Positions 12,110 through 22,382 of a DNA stretch of 64,000 bases are shown piece by piece. The first letter of the stretch is position 1; each line of letters begins with the position of its first letter. The position numbers were made by a program, and so were the translations under genes. This DNA is from Onchidella celtica (lineage: Eukaryota; Mollusca; Gastropoda; Systellommatophora; Onchidiidae), in NCBI GenBank assembly GCA_963931925.1, contig OZ007570.1, forward strand, positions 34,298,084 to 34,362,083, read 5' to 3'. The notes beneath the pieces are model-generated. The model was given only the letters and a program-made list of their open reading frames with translations, had not been told where the DNA came from and ran no database searches.

Positions 12110-13670
12110 CAGTCCGTTCAACATTATACGGTTGATCAATTGCTGTCATATCTCCGGCTTGCCTTGAACAGTCGCGGTCAAATTTTGCATAGCTCCTGTT
12201 TCAATTTGTCTTACCGGGAAATTATTATTTGGCATTCATAGAGGTTGAAATATCTTTTTTTCTTCACAGAATTATATATCAGAAAAAAAAAAAAAAACAA
12301 CCGGTACCATACCAAGTGGTGAACAAAGAGGTTGTTCATAGTGCTAGCAAAAGTTTACCGCTGATATGCAGTTTTCATAACTGCAAAGGTGCATGGTTTG
12401 GATAAACGAATCCCATAGTTTAAAGAGAGGTGCTGCACTGAATAAGAGAGAACCAAAGAATTGATTACGATTACTTTCGCTGCACTGGTAATTATAACAA
12501 TTATGTCTTTAGGCTGATAGCTAGCTTGTTAAACAGATGTCAGTCTGTGGTTCTCGTCCAGAAACTGCTTTTGATTTTCAAATTCTGTGAAGCAAAACCT
12601 CGGAAATCACTGTCATCATGCTTTTTGTCAGGAGCCTTAAATATTCCCATAAAGTTCAAGACTAACTGTTTGCATTAAAATACTGGTACAACAAGATCTG
12701 ATCTCGTCTTTAAGAATATTTTTCCTCTATCTGTGGACTGGAACTGCAAGTCGTGAGTGCCGAATATAAAGAGTTCTTCTCTTGACGCTGGTACCATACT
12801 TTTGTGTTAAGTTTATATCTCAGTAATTTTAAAGTAAGGTAAACGTTGTCTTCAAAACAGTTTGAATATCCATCTTTCCATAATGTCAAAAGCAAAGGTG
12901 TGCGGGACTGGCTTTCGGCCTTTTCTGCTATCTTTATACATATCTGGCAGGTCATTCTTCCAACTTCTCAGTAAAGTGTTTTTACACCCAAACATGCACA
13001 GCTGCTTTTCATGGGGTAGTTTAAACAAAGCTCAAAGGCTTTGTCTTTGAGCTTCGCATGCATGGTATCAATTATTGCTCTCAGAGCAATTTTCTTTACT
13101 TCAGGATCAATCTGTCGGGACATAGTGACAATTTTGTACTGTTTCAAACGTGTCTGTTTTCGTAGAGTTGGTCTATGCTATCTCACAGTGTCTGAGCTGT
13201 TATGCTGTCTCAAGAGTGAAAATTTGTTTACTCAGTTCAAATTATACATTTTCAAGGTATGCAAAGATGGGTAAAATCACGAAATTCAGTGATGTTCCCG
13301 TTGTTTACGCTGCGCAGTCGCGTGCAACTGGTGTGAGTTGTAATTCCACCAGTAGCGAAAAAAGGCCGTTGCGTTGTATGAAATTTTTGGATTTACTCTT
13401 ACGCAGACATGACGTGATAAGGACATTTCTGTGCACAGGTAAAAAATCATGCTCTTTGCCTCAATGTGTTTTTTTCTGTTTGTTCGTTTTTTTAAAAATC
13501 TGTATTATGTTTATAAAGAAAAGTTCTTTGTCTGTCATCTTTTACAAGTGAAAATAAAGGTTCCAGTTAAGATAAATTGAAACAGGAGGGTATCCAAAAT
13601 TTGGCCCGGATTCGTTATGGAAAGCCGGTGATTTAAGAGAAGTTGGAAAAGTGTACATTTGAACCCACTA
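12110..13670. mobile_element. Long-TIR DNA transposon, family copy 1
   Basis: The ends are long inverted repeats of about 110-130 bp. The left end starts CAGTCCGTTCAACATTATAC and continues through CTCCGGCTTGCCTTG and CAAATTTTGC to CCTGTTTCAATTTGTCTTA; the right end repeats this inverted with some substitutions. TA flanks both sides (12108-12109, 13671-13672), consistent with Tc1/mariner-type insertion. The interior is alignable by eye to 36000-36690 and 38580-39430 in the opposite orientation. No intact transposase or recognised catalytic motif was found, so it looks non-autonomous or decayed. Confidence 0.7.
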
Positions 13671-13694
13671 TAGTGTGTGCATTAATTTCACTGA

Positions 13695-14290
13695 TACGTC
13701 CTTTTCATGACTGTAACTTTAGGACACTAAGATCTAACAAGTAATGTTACGGTTTTGTGTTTCAAAATCCGTTCTACTTACTCAATTATGGGTTGCGCAA
13801 ACAGTCTTGCTCAGGGCCGATGTAGGAGGGGGGAAAAAACAAACCTTGTCTTCTTTCTCTTGGAAGATTATACAGCAGCAAAGAAAAGTGACACTCTGGT
13901 TGTGGGGGTATTTAAGACGTCCTGGAAAGGCCCCCTCCCTCCCCCGTTAGGAGAAATACCTTGTCTGCCTGCCTGCCTGCTTCTCTCTCTGTCTCTCTCT
14001 TTCTCGATTTTTAAAACATAATATCTTTGCGAACAATTTGACTTGTCTCTAAATGCGAGAGATGTCGTCAGGACCAGAGACATGCTACTATTATACTAGA
14101 CTGCACACACCGCACGGAGGCGCTTTGACGCCGCGCACGGGGGGCTCAGCGGCAGCGAAACAAAGAGGGTGCGCAGTCAAGTATATTATGTAGGTCACTG
14201 GTCAGAAGCAATTGTCAAGGAAAATGCACCAAAGTATGATATTGCATCAGATCTGAAGTTTGTCAGATGAAATATTGTTCCAGTCCCGCA
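13695..14290. repeat. Dispersed duplicate, copy 2
   Basis: This matches 11385-12060 in two blocks: one starting CCTTTTCATGACTGTAACTT and one around CAAGGAAAATGCA / ATTGCATCAGA / TGAAGT. A short (CCTG)n/(CT)n microsatellite lies at about 13963-14005. Confidence 0.6.
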
Positions 14291-15109
14291 TAAGTAGAAG
14301 TAACATTTCAAATAGGCTTTCACATCATCTGCAAACATGAATCCCATGAAATGATCTCGCTCAGGAATATATAGCATCCAGAATGTTTCCCAGGATCGGC
14401 AGTCTTCCTAAAACATCACGTGAACCAGCCTTCCTGCGGTATAGTCAATGACTGATGCTAAAATCTCAATCTAAAAAACTCTCTACGTCTCTCCGTTGTC
14501 TGTGTAATTTTGTTTCGAATATGTTGAGTTGTAAGAGGCTTAACTGAATATATAATAGAGAAAGATCTTTAAAGTTTAAGGAATTGAATGCAGGTTGCTT
14601 AGCAAATTTTACAGATTTAACATGCTGAATTGCGATTAATAATGCAACAGTAACATGAAACACAGTATTGTTTTAGGAGAGGCAATACAGTTAAATATTG
14701 TGACTCAGGTTTATTGCGCCAGCCATGACAACATTAGTACCGTAATGACATTCTATGTTTTTTATTTGCCCCCGCAAGTCCCCCCCCCCCCCCCCCAATT
14801 GCTTAAAGTTGATGCAGGCCAAATTTCCATCACTTCGGGCCACTCTACACTAACCAACATGCTGCTCTCGGAAAATCCAAGTTTGGGACAAACAGACTTT
14901 AAGTACGCACATTCCGCGATTTTTCTTATTTGTGTGACGGTTTTCATTTGTTTAATTTTGTATCCTCTACAAGTTTTTTTTATGTCCTTAAGAAGTTTAG
15001 TATACCAAAAGCTTGATATGTCTTTCCCTTTCCTATGCGTTCTATCGGATCGTTTCTGTACTGTTTCCTACGCGAACTATGCTATACATAACTTTTTCTC
15101 TTTGCCAGT
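14291..15109. other. No gene seen
   Basis: Contains a C-run at about 14780-14796. The 152-aa frame at 14655-15113 has no recognisable domain and spans the C-run, so it is not called as a gene. Confidence 0.4.
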
Positions 15110-15655
15110 TTGAGCGACACCACCAGTACAGATTCCAGTCTATCTAGCCACTAACAGTACAACTTCCAGTCCCTCCAGCCCCCATCAGTACAGCTTCCAG
15201 CTCCCCCAGCCAACAACAGTACAGCTTCCAGTGCCTCCAGCCACCAGCAGTACAACTTTCACTCAACCCAGTGACCAGCAGTACAGCTTCCAGTCCATCC
15301 AGCCACCACCAGTACAGTTTCCAGTCTCTCTAACAACCACCGGTACAGCTTCCATTCCCTATAGCCACTGCCAATACAGCTTCCAATCAACCTAGCCACC
15401 ACTAGTACAGCTTTCAGTCCCGCCAGCCACCATCAGTACAGTTTCCAGTAACTCTAGGTACCACCGGAAAATCTTCCAGTCCATCCAGTGATTAGCAGTA
15501 CAGCTTCCAGTCCCTCTAGCAAACGCCATACCAGTTAATTAAGCCACCATCAGTACAGCTTTCAGTCCCTCCAGCCACCAGCATTACAGCTTCCAGTAAC
15601 TCTGGCTACCACCAGAAAAACTTCCAGTCCACCCACCCTCCACCTGCAGTACAAA
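15110..15655. repeat. 31-bp minisatellite, about 17-18 units
   Basis: The unit reads roughly CCACCAGCAGTACAGCTTCC followed by AGTCCCTCCAG. The AGTACA core recurs at 15125, 15156, 15187, 15218, 15249, 15280, 15311 and so on every 31 bases to about 15528. One shorter step follows, then 31-base spacing again. Units differ by several substitutions, so the array is old. Since 31 is not a multiple of 3, it cannot encode a regular peptide repeat. Confidence 0.95.
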
Positions 15656-15902
15656 GGTGAAGTGATTAGGTGATCAAGTCGTAGATTGGAAATAATAATC
15701 GTATGCTATTTAAACAGTAAAACTCGATTTAGCAATTCAGCAATTGAACAGCTACCCTTGGCGTTAAACATAAAAGTTTGTCTGCCGTTAATCTGCCAAG
15801 AATATATATTTATTACATTACTAACACACACTTTTATTGCTGTGGTTGTCATCAATATTGTGCCAAGCAAATGTTTATTTGCGCATTAAAAGACATTCTC
15901 TT

Positions 15903-17091
15903 TGTCACGAGTGGAGTGAACGGGATTCAAGGATTACGGGGGCATGGAAGTGAGGGATTGACTCACGGGATAGTGAGGCTGCTCACCTATATTGACTTCT
16001 TTTAGTTAACGTTAAAGCGTGAAATGTTGTGAGTTGGGGGGTCGGCATGAGGCGAGAGCGCTGTAGTGACAATCACTGCAAGTTAAGGAGTCCCAGGGGA
16101 CAGACGTGAGATCAGAGGCAGTCGGGAGATTGTTGTGTGTTTTCCAGTGATGACTGGTAGGTTGAACTATGATTTATAATTATGATGATTGATGTATTAT
16201 ATTCGCCTATGACCATGATGTAAATAAGTATATGTGAGGAATGTGGAAGTCAGTGATTACTGTGTATAGAAATGTGCGCCATGAGCGATAGATGTCAGTT
16301 AGGTTCATGGATTCGTAGCGAGAGTGAGTGCTGTGTGGTACGGTGGAGGTGTGTTACCGTAAGATGTGTGGTGAGTGAAAGGTGGACTATTGTGTGTACG
16401 CTTCATGGTTTGTAATGAGGGGTGAAGTGGTTAGAAATGGTATGGTATTATACCAATGTAATGTTCTTCTTGTAGGTGCCGGGGTCGGGCCGAGAAGCCA
16501 CCCGCGGTGAGCGAGCAGCACAGGGGATAGGCCAGCATAGGGCCGAAGGCTACGCATAGGCCAGTGGAGTGAAGCTGTCGAGCAGGACAGGAGGAACGCA
16601 TGAGTCGTGGTAGTCTGGCCACAGACAGGGATGTGTATAGAAATGTTAATGTGGTCTTAAGATGTATTACATGTCATATTAATATACTGTGCCATTGAGA
16701 TACTAATGTGAATTGAACTATTAACGTGCTATGGACATGTTGAGGTGCTATTGGAAGGCTGAGGTGTTATTGCCATAGGGAGGTGCTATTGAGAGACTGC
16801 GGTGCGAGACAAATACTAAATGTGTTAAGACATTGAGTGGAGAGGCTGAAGTCGAAGTGCCTTTAAAAGTAACTACCGGGTTGTGGACCCGAGGAAGAGT
16901 GCTCGAGGGAAGAAGGCCGTTGGACGGCAGTTAATTGAGTAATATAAGGTATGTAATTGCGTCTTTATCTTTATCTTTATGTTTAATAAATGTGTGAGTC
17001 TGATGGGTTGTTCTGTTAAGTGTTATACGTGTTCGTTCGTGATTGTTGTCCTGTTATAATTATTACATCTCCCAGTCTGGGATTTGTGACA
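15903..17091 (+). repeat. 5' LTR
   Basis: It is 1189 bp with terminal TGTCAC/GTGACA. The polyadenylation signal AATAAA is at 16985-16990, about 100 bp before the LTR end. It has one copy of the GTGCCGGGGTCGGG block (near 16476) that is amplified in the solo LTR at 29255. Short ORFs inside it recur identically in the 3' LTR and are not genes. Confidence 0.95.
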
Positions 17092-17092
17092 C

Positions 17093-17110
17093 TGGGGGCT
17101 CGTCCGTTGT
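17093..17110 (+). other. Primer-binding site, tRNA-Pro-like
   Basis: TGGGGGCTCGTCCG starts one base after the LTR end. These 14 bases match the complement of the tRNA-Pro 3' end used by gammaretroviruses, recalled from memory. After base 14 the match is lost. Confidence 0.7.
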
Positions 17111-18065
17111 GACACTCGTCCGTTTAGCTTACCTGTGGTCATTTTGACATTGGGTATCCGTCATATCTAGTTGTTTTTCTGGTGTGCTAGGAATTCGTGC
17201 TGTTGTCTTTTGTTCGTGGGATGAATGGAAATTTCATGATGATATGATTTATGTATATTTATGAATATGTATTGATGCATGTATTACTATAAATATGTAC
17301 TAATGTGTGATTGAATTTTCACAGAGAGAGTGTGTGTGCCAGCCTGAGGAGACAAGCAGCCAGAGCTCCGGCATACGTCAAAGTTAAATAAAAAGCTGAG
17401 TTGAAAGTTAAGTAAAAGTCAAAATTTTTGTGCCCTGGATTGTGGGCTGTTCCTTTAATCTGTCTTTTTCTCTGTTTTTGCTGTTTTCGTTTGCTGTGTT
17501 GAACTTAGTTTATCCTTTTAAAAAGGTGTGGTAAACTTGGAACTTCGTTCATCACGGTGAACAGTTCTTTAGGGCTTTGTCATTGTTTAGTTGTAGGGTC
17601 GATATCTTCTCTGTTTCTGCAGGAAGACGTATTCTCTTGTCCCCTCTCTGACCTATCTGTAGATACGTTCTTTTTTTCAGGCTCTGTTCTTGTTCGTACC
17701 TTGTAGTGTAATCGGCGTAGTTAGGTTGCATTTTTTCCCCATTATAGCTTTTTTTTAGAAGCTTTGTCCTAGTCTGGTTCGTTGTCTTTGATGTCCTTGT
17801 GGTCCTTCTACTGAATTTCTTCATTTTTGTCTTTTCTATACTCTTTTGTTATTTAATAGTGCTATACATTTTATGAACATAGAATTAGTTAGAGAGAGTG
17901 TGCTATAAAATGTTCAGTGAGGTGTGTTTCTGAATTGCATTTGAAATAGTGCTTGTTATTGTAGTGGCATAATTTCAGGTCTCGGGATACGTCGGTTATA
18001 ATAAGCTTATAGTAAGTACATAGATAGTTATTGCATTTCATATTGTATAATAATAAATCCATGAA
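17111..18065 (+). other. 5' leader of the LTR element
   Basis: About 950 bp of AT-rich untranslated sequence lies between the primer-binding site and the Gag start. The only open frame there, 17552-17824 on the minus strand, shows no domain. Confidence 0.6.
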
Positions 18066-21011
18066 ATGGCGGATCTCCGTGAGCTCATGAAAGTAGGTAC
18101 GGAACTTGGCCTTGAGGGAGAGGAGCTGCGCAGCTGGATTAAAGAGCAGCAGGCGGAATTGCGCGATGAGCGTGCTAAAGATAGAGAGCGAGAAAAAGAG
18201 GCTCAGGAAAGGGAGTTAAAGTTAAAGGAGATAGAAGCTCAAGAACGGGAGATTGAGGCGCGAGTAAGAATCGCAGAATTAGAACTCAAAAAGAATGCGC
18301 CAACGGAAACAGTTGAGCGGCAGGGGCAAAACAAAAGTGGTGTTAGAATTAAGCTGCCGACGTTCGACGACCGGAAGGACGATATGGACGCCTTCCTTTA
18401 CAGGTTCGAGCTAAATGCACAACTGCCATGGGGGGAGAATAAGCAATTATGGTCCACGTACCTGGCATCTTTATTGCAGGGGCGAGCGTTAACCTACTTT
18501 AAAGAGTTACAACGCGAAGACGTGCATGATTACGATAAGCTGAAGGCTTTGCTGCTTCGCCGATTTGCGCGTACGGAGGAATATTTCCGGGAGCAGTTTA
18601 GGCGAGCACGTGCGGATACCAGGGAGGACTTTGCTGCCTTCGTCGCGAGACTGACAGAGTATTTTACGAACTGGTTGGACTTGTCCCATGTTGGCGCAGA
18701 TTTTGCTAAATTGAAAGACCTAATGATCCGTGACCAGCTGTACGTGTCGTGCCATAAAGATTTACTGGCTTTTCTAAAAGAAAACGAACCCGCGACGGTG
18801 CAGGAGGCGTCAAAGTTGGCGGAAGCATATCGTACGGCACATCCGTCCAAACCAGTCGCGAGGGCGTACGTACAGGATGCTGGTTACGTCGCCGTGGTTG
18901 AGGGGTCACCGACAGGACAGAGAGACAGGTCACGTCAGCGTGGTGCCTATAATGGGCAAGCCCAGGTTCAACGTAGGGGGTATTATCAATCACTTGCATG
19001 TGGAGCCGGTAAGTTTGACCGAGCAGGAGGGCTGGGTCGCGGTAATGGCCGAGGGCGGTTTGTAACCTTTGCCGATCATCGACGCCATAGGGACTTTAGT
19101 TCGGGTCGCGATGGGTCACGGGGACCCAGGTCTAGCGGAACACAGGGAGCGGAATGTTGGACTTGCGGACGCCTAGGTCATTTTTCACGGGATTGTAGGG
19201 CCGCGAAGTGTTGGAACTGCGGAAGAGCAGATCACATCAGCGTGAATTGCCCTGCAGATAGGATAGCGGCGAACGTGGATGGCAATCACGGTAGCTCCAC
19301 TCCATGTTCCCCTAATAAATTTCACCATGCGGCCGCGTGTGTTGCATCGGACAACGGAGGCGGACAGTATTCTAAGTGTCCCAGTTGTGAGAAATTGTTA
19401 TCTTCTGGTGTTTTACCTTGTGGGAGAAAGATTCCCGTTATAAATTCATGTCATACAGGAGGTGGTATTAGGGTTTATCCGGGGTTTGTTGGGGACGAAC
19501 CGGTCTCGGTTTTACGGGATACAGGATCTACCGTTGTGGGGGTGCATAGAGACTGCATTCGGGATTCGCAGCTTACAGGTGAAACTGTCCCGTGCATTCA
19601 ATTTTCAGGGGCCATTGAGAAATTACCATTGGCAAAGATAGTGATTGATAGGCCTTTCCTTAGCGGGGAAGTCGAAGCAGTCGTTGGTTTTTTTTCAGGC
19701 GCCCAGCTCATCATTGGTAATGTGTCTCGGGTAGTTTCCCCTTCCGAAGAGAATGTGCAGGCATGGTCACAATCAAAAGGTATTGACTTTTGTGTCGCAG
19801 TCGAGACACGTCGACAGGTAGGGGATAGGAGTAAGATTAGACCTTTGGCAACGCCAGCGGTCAACCTGGATATCACACCAGAGCGCTTGGCGAGATTACA
19901 AAAGGAGGATCCATCATTCAGTCCATGTTTTGGGGAAGCGCGAACAGAGAAAACGAGGAAATATAAGAACGGTTCATCTTCCTTTGTTATCCAGGCGGGC
20001 ATTCTGTTCCGAAAGTATGTCACGGTGGCTTCCATTTTAAAGCAGGTCGTTGTGCCAGCGTTGCTAATTGCAACAGTATTGCATTTGGCACATGATGTCC
20101 CATTAGCGGGTCATATGGGGATAGCTAGAACCAAAGAAAGGGTTCTTAAGAATTTTTATTGGCCATCCGTCCACAGAGATGTACGATTGTATTGTAAGAC
20201 ATGCAGTGCGTGCCAAAAGACGACGCATAAGGGACGTACACCCCAGGCTCCTGTTCAAAAGATCCCCACGGTTTCGGAGCCGTTTAAAAAGGTTTCGATA
20301 GACATTGTTGGGCCCATTCACCCAGCTACCGATAGGGGGAATCGATTTTTCTTAACGGTCATATGTAATGCTACGAGATGGCCAGAGGCGGTTCCTCTTC
20401 GGACCATTACGACGGAGGCAGTCGCGGAAGCGTTGTTTGGAATTTTCGCTAGGGTAGGAATACCAGAACAAATTTTGTCTGATAGGGGCGCGCAATTTAC
20501 TTCGGAGATGATGAAGGAATTGTTTCGCTTATTTAGCATACAGCCCATCACTACCACCCCATATCATCCGCAGCCTAACGGCATGTGCGAGAGATTGAAC
20601 TCGACGCTAAAGTCGATGCTGCGTAAGGTAGCTGCTGATCGCCCTAAAGATTGGGATAGATATATCCCTGCAGTATTATTCGCGTATAGGGAGGTACGGC
20701 AGGAGTCAACGTTATTCTCTCCGTTTGAAATGTTGTATGGTCGTAGTCCTAGGGGTCCAACCGATGTTCTTCGGGACATGATGACGTCGCCATCATCAGG
20801 AGACGATGAGCAAATTTCAGTGTTTCAGTACCTGGTTGATTTAAGAGAGAGATTATCTTCAGCGCGCACTATGGCAGAAGAAGCTTCTAGTACCGCTTCA
20901 AAAAGAGCAAAAAACTATAAAGATAGAGGATCCAAACTGAGAATTTTTAAGCCAGGAGACAAGGTTCTATTGTTATTGCCTACGGATCATAATAAGTTAT
21001 TGATGACATGA
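18066..21011 (+). CDS. Gag-protease-integrase polyprotein of Gmr1-like element
   Basis: 981 aa in one frame. Residues about 20-78 form a charged coiled coil. A retrotransposon Gag capsid region follows (about 95-260). Two CCHC knuckles lie at 364-377 (CWTCGRLGHFSRDC) and 382-395 (CWNCGRADHISVNC). The aspartic protease motif DTG is at 485-487. No RT follows; the next domain is integrase, with an HHCC zinc site near 676-725 (..GHMG.., CKTCSAC) and a catalytic triad at D746, D806 and E842 (D-x59-D-x35-E). The ORF ends at a TGA (21009-21011) inside a GPY/F-type module. The frame stays open for another 60 codons, so the TGA probably replaced a TGG Trp codon. Gag would form particles and the integrase would insert cDNA. 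Confidence 0.9.
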   Translation: MADLRELMKVGTELGLEGEELRSWIKEQQAELRDERAKDREREKEAQERELKLKEIEAQEREIEARVRIAELELKKNAPTETVERQGQNKSGVRIKLPTFDDRKDDMDAFLYRFELNAQLPWGENKQLWSTYLASLLQGRALTYFKELQREDVHDYDKLKALLLRRFARTEEYFREQFRRARADTREDFAAFVARLTEYFTNWLDLSHVGADFAKLKDLMIRDQLYVSCHKDLLAFLKENEPATVQEASKLAEAYRTAHPSKPVARAYVQDAGYVAVVEGSPTGQRDRSRQRGAYNGQAQVQRRGYYQSLACGAGKFDRAGGLGRGNGRGRFVTFADHRRHRDFSSGRDGSRGPRSSGTQGAECWTCGRLGHFSRDCRAAKCWNCGRADHISVNCPADRIAANVDGNHGSSTPCSPNKFHHAAACVASDNGGGQYSKCPSCEKLLSSGVLPCGRKIPVINSCHTGGGIRVYPGFVGDEPVSVLRDTGSTVVGVHRDCIRDSQLTGETVPCIQFSGAIEKLPLAKIVIDRPFLSGEVEAVVGFFSGAQLIIGNVSRVVSPSEENVQAWSQSKGIDFCVAVETRRQVGDRSKIRPLATPAVNLDITPERLARLQKEDPSFSPCFGEARTEKTRKYKNGSSSFVIQAGILFRKYVTVASILKQVVVPALLIATVLHLAHDVPLAGHMGIARTKERVLKNFYWPSVHRDVRLYCKTCSACQKTTHKGRTPQAPVQKIPTVSEPFKKVSIDIVGPIHPATDRGNRFFLTVICNATRWPEAVPLRTITTEAVAEALFGIFARVGIPEQILSDRGAQFTSEMMKELFRLFSIQPITTTPYHPQPNGMCERLNSTLKSMLRKVAADRPKDWDRYIPAVLFAYREVRQESTLFSPFEMLYGRSPRGPTDVLRDMMTSPSSGDDEQISVFQYLVDLRERLSSARTMAEEASSTASKRAKNYKDRGSKLRIFKPGDKVLLLLPTDHNKLLMT

Positions 21012-21943
21012 AAAGGTCCTTATGCTATTGCGCGGGTTGTTTCGAAGGTAGATTACGCTATCCAGATTGATGGATCAATTAAGGTATTCCATGTTGATAT
21101 GCTACAGAGATTTTATGAGAGACCAGAGTATCTGTGTGCTCAGACGAAACCAGTGGAGCGTGTCATACGTCGTCATGGTCTGAACATATTCAGACACTAA
21201 CAGTAATTTTTCAACGATTGCGTCATTTTGGGTTAACTGCTAAACCCGCAAAGATGTATTTGGCATGTCCAGAGATAGTATTCTTAGGACATATCGTGGG
21301 TAGAGGTGTTCAGAGACCTGAAGTAACAAAAATTGAGAAATTAGTAGGGTTGCAAATCCCTAAAACAAAGAAACAAGTCAGAAGCTTAGTGGGAATTTTA
21401 AATTATTACAGGAAGTTCATTCCAAATTTTTCCCCTTTGTCATCTTCTCTTACTGACCTTACTAAGAAGGGACAACCCGATAAGGTCCAGTGGACGTCTG
21501 TTTGTCAGACAGCATTTGATAAATTGGTGACAGCTTTATCATCGTCACCCATTCTGATATTACCCGATTTTCGATCTAGATTTATCCTCAGAACAGATGC
21601 ATCGGACTCTGGTGTCGGCGCTTGTCTTCTACAGGAGAAGAACGAATGTTTCCATCCTGTATGTTATGTCAGTAGGAAGTTATTGCAGAGAGAAAGAAAG
21701 TATTCTGTGATAGAGCGGGAGTGTCTTGCCATTGTGTGGGCCGTCCAAAAATTAGGACGTTATCTGATGGGTCGAGAATTCTGTATCCAGACGGACCACA
21801 AGCCACTAACGTTTTTGTCTAAGAATCGTTCATCCAGCCCTCGCTTATCTAGATGGGCATTGGCTTTACAGCCGTATACGTTCGTCATTCAACCGATTCC
21901 AGGAACCAGCAATCATATCGCCGACTACCTTAGTCGAGCCTAG
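21012..21943 (+). pseudogene. End of integrase (GPY/F) and RT thumb plus RNase H
   Basis: Just after the TGA, KGPYAIARVV and VFHVDMLQRFYERPE complete a GPY/F module, which then runs to a stop near 21198. From 21134 another frame (269 aa) contains WSEHIQTL and FLGHIVG, the part of RT just beyond the catalytic palm, then a full RNase H with D in RTDASDSG, E in ERECLAIVW, D in IQTDHKPL and D in SNHIADYLSRA. The RT fingers and the YxDD-type motif are absent; the junction lies at about 21130-21175. This is an internal deletion of probably more than 200 codons (estimated from the usual RT length). Confidence 0.85.
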
Positions 21944-22365
21944 GTGAAGATTTCAGTAGCTTACACATCGGAGGACAGGAACATTCGACAGACAGAACAA
22001 CGAAGAGTCGCAGATTGTGCACAATTGGAAACGTATATCAGCAGAAATTGGGAAACATATGAACATTGACAGTGATCTGTGTGAACGTTTCTGCGATCAT
22101 AAAATATTGACATTATAAATATTATATGAGGAATGGTTGATAGGTTGAGTGATTTTGATTCTGTATTAGGTATTGTGTTTTAGTTAGGGATTGATGATGT
22201 GATACATATATGCATAGTGCAGGCCAAATTGATCGCCAGGTTTTCCTCTGATTTAGGTATCATATGTGCTAGGGGCATGAGTAGGTCATTTTTACGTAAA
22301 TATCGCTCACGCTCACTCGTTGACATTTATCTTTATGCGATTTGGAAATTAATTGCATTAATTTT

Positions 22366-22382
22366 TTTGGGGTGGGGGATGA
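22366..22382 (+). other. Polypurine tract
   Basis: GGGGTGGGGGATGA lies directly before the 3' LTR and would prime plus-strand DNA synthesis. Confidence 0.75.

Noticed and set aside
14655-15113. 152-aa plus-strand frame
   Set aside because: Crosses a poly-C run and shows no domain.
15110-15655. A mucin-like Ser/Thr/Pro repeat protein
   Set aside because: The 31-bp period breaks the frame each unit, and no long open frame exists.
15110-15655. A CRISPR-like array
   Set aside because: There are no unique spacers between conserved repeats; the whole unit repeats, and the DNA is animal.
16431-16622. 63-aa minus-strand frame, identical at 22911-23102
   Set aside because: It lies inside the LTR and recurs only because the LTR is repeated; no domain.
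18507-20779. Several minus-strand frames of 60-145 aa
   Set aside because: Shadows of the Gag-protease-integrase ORF on the plus strand.
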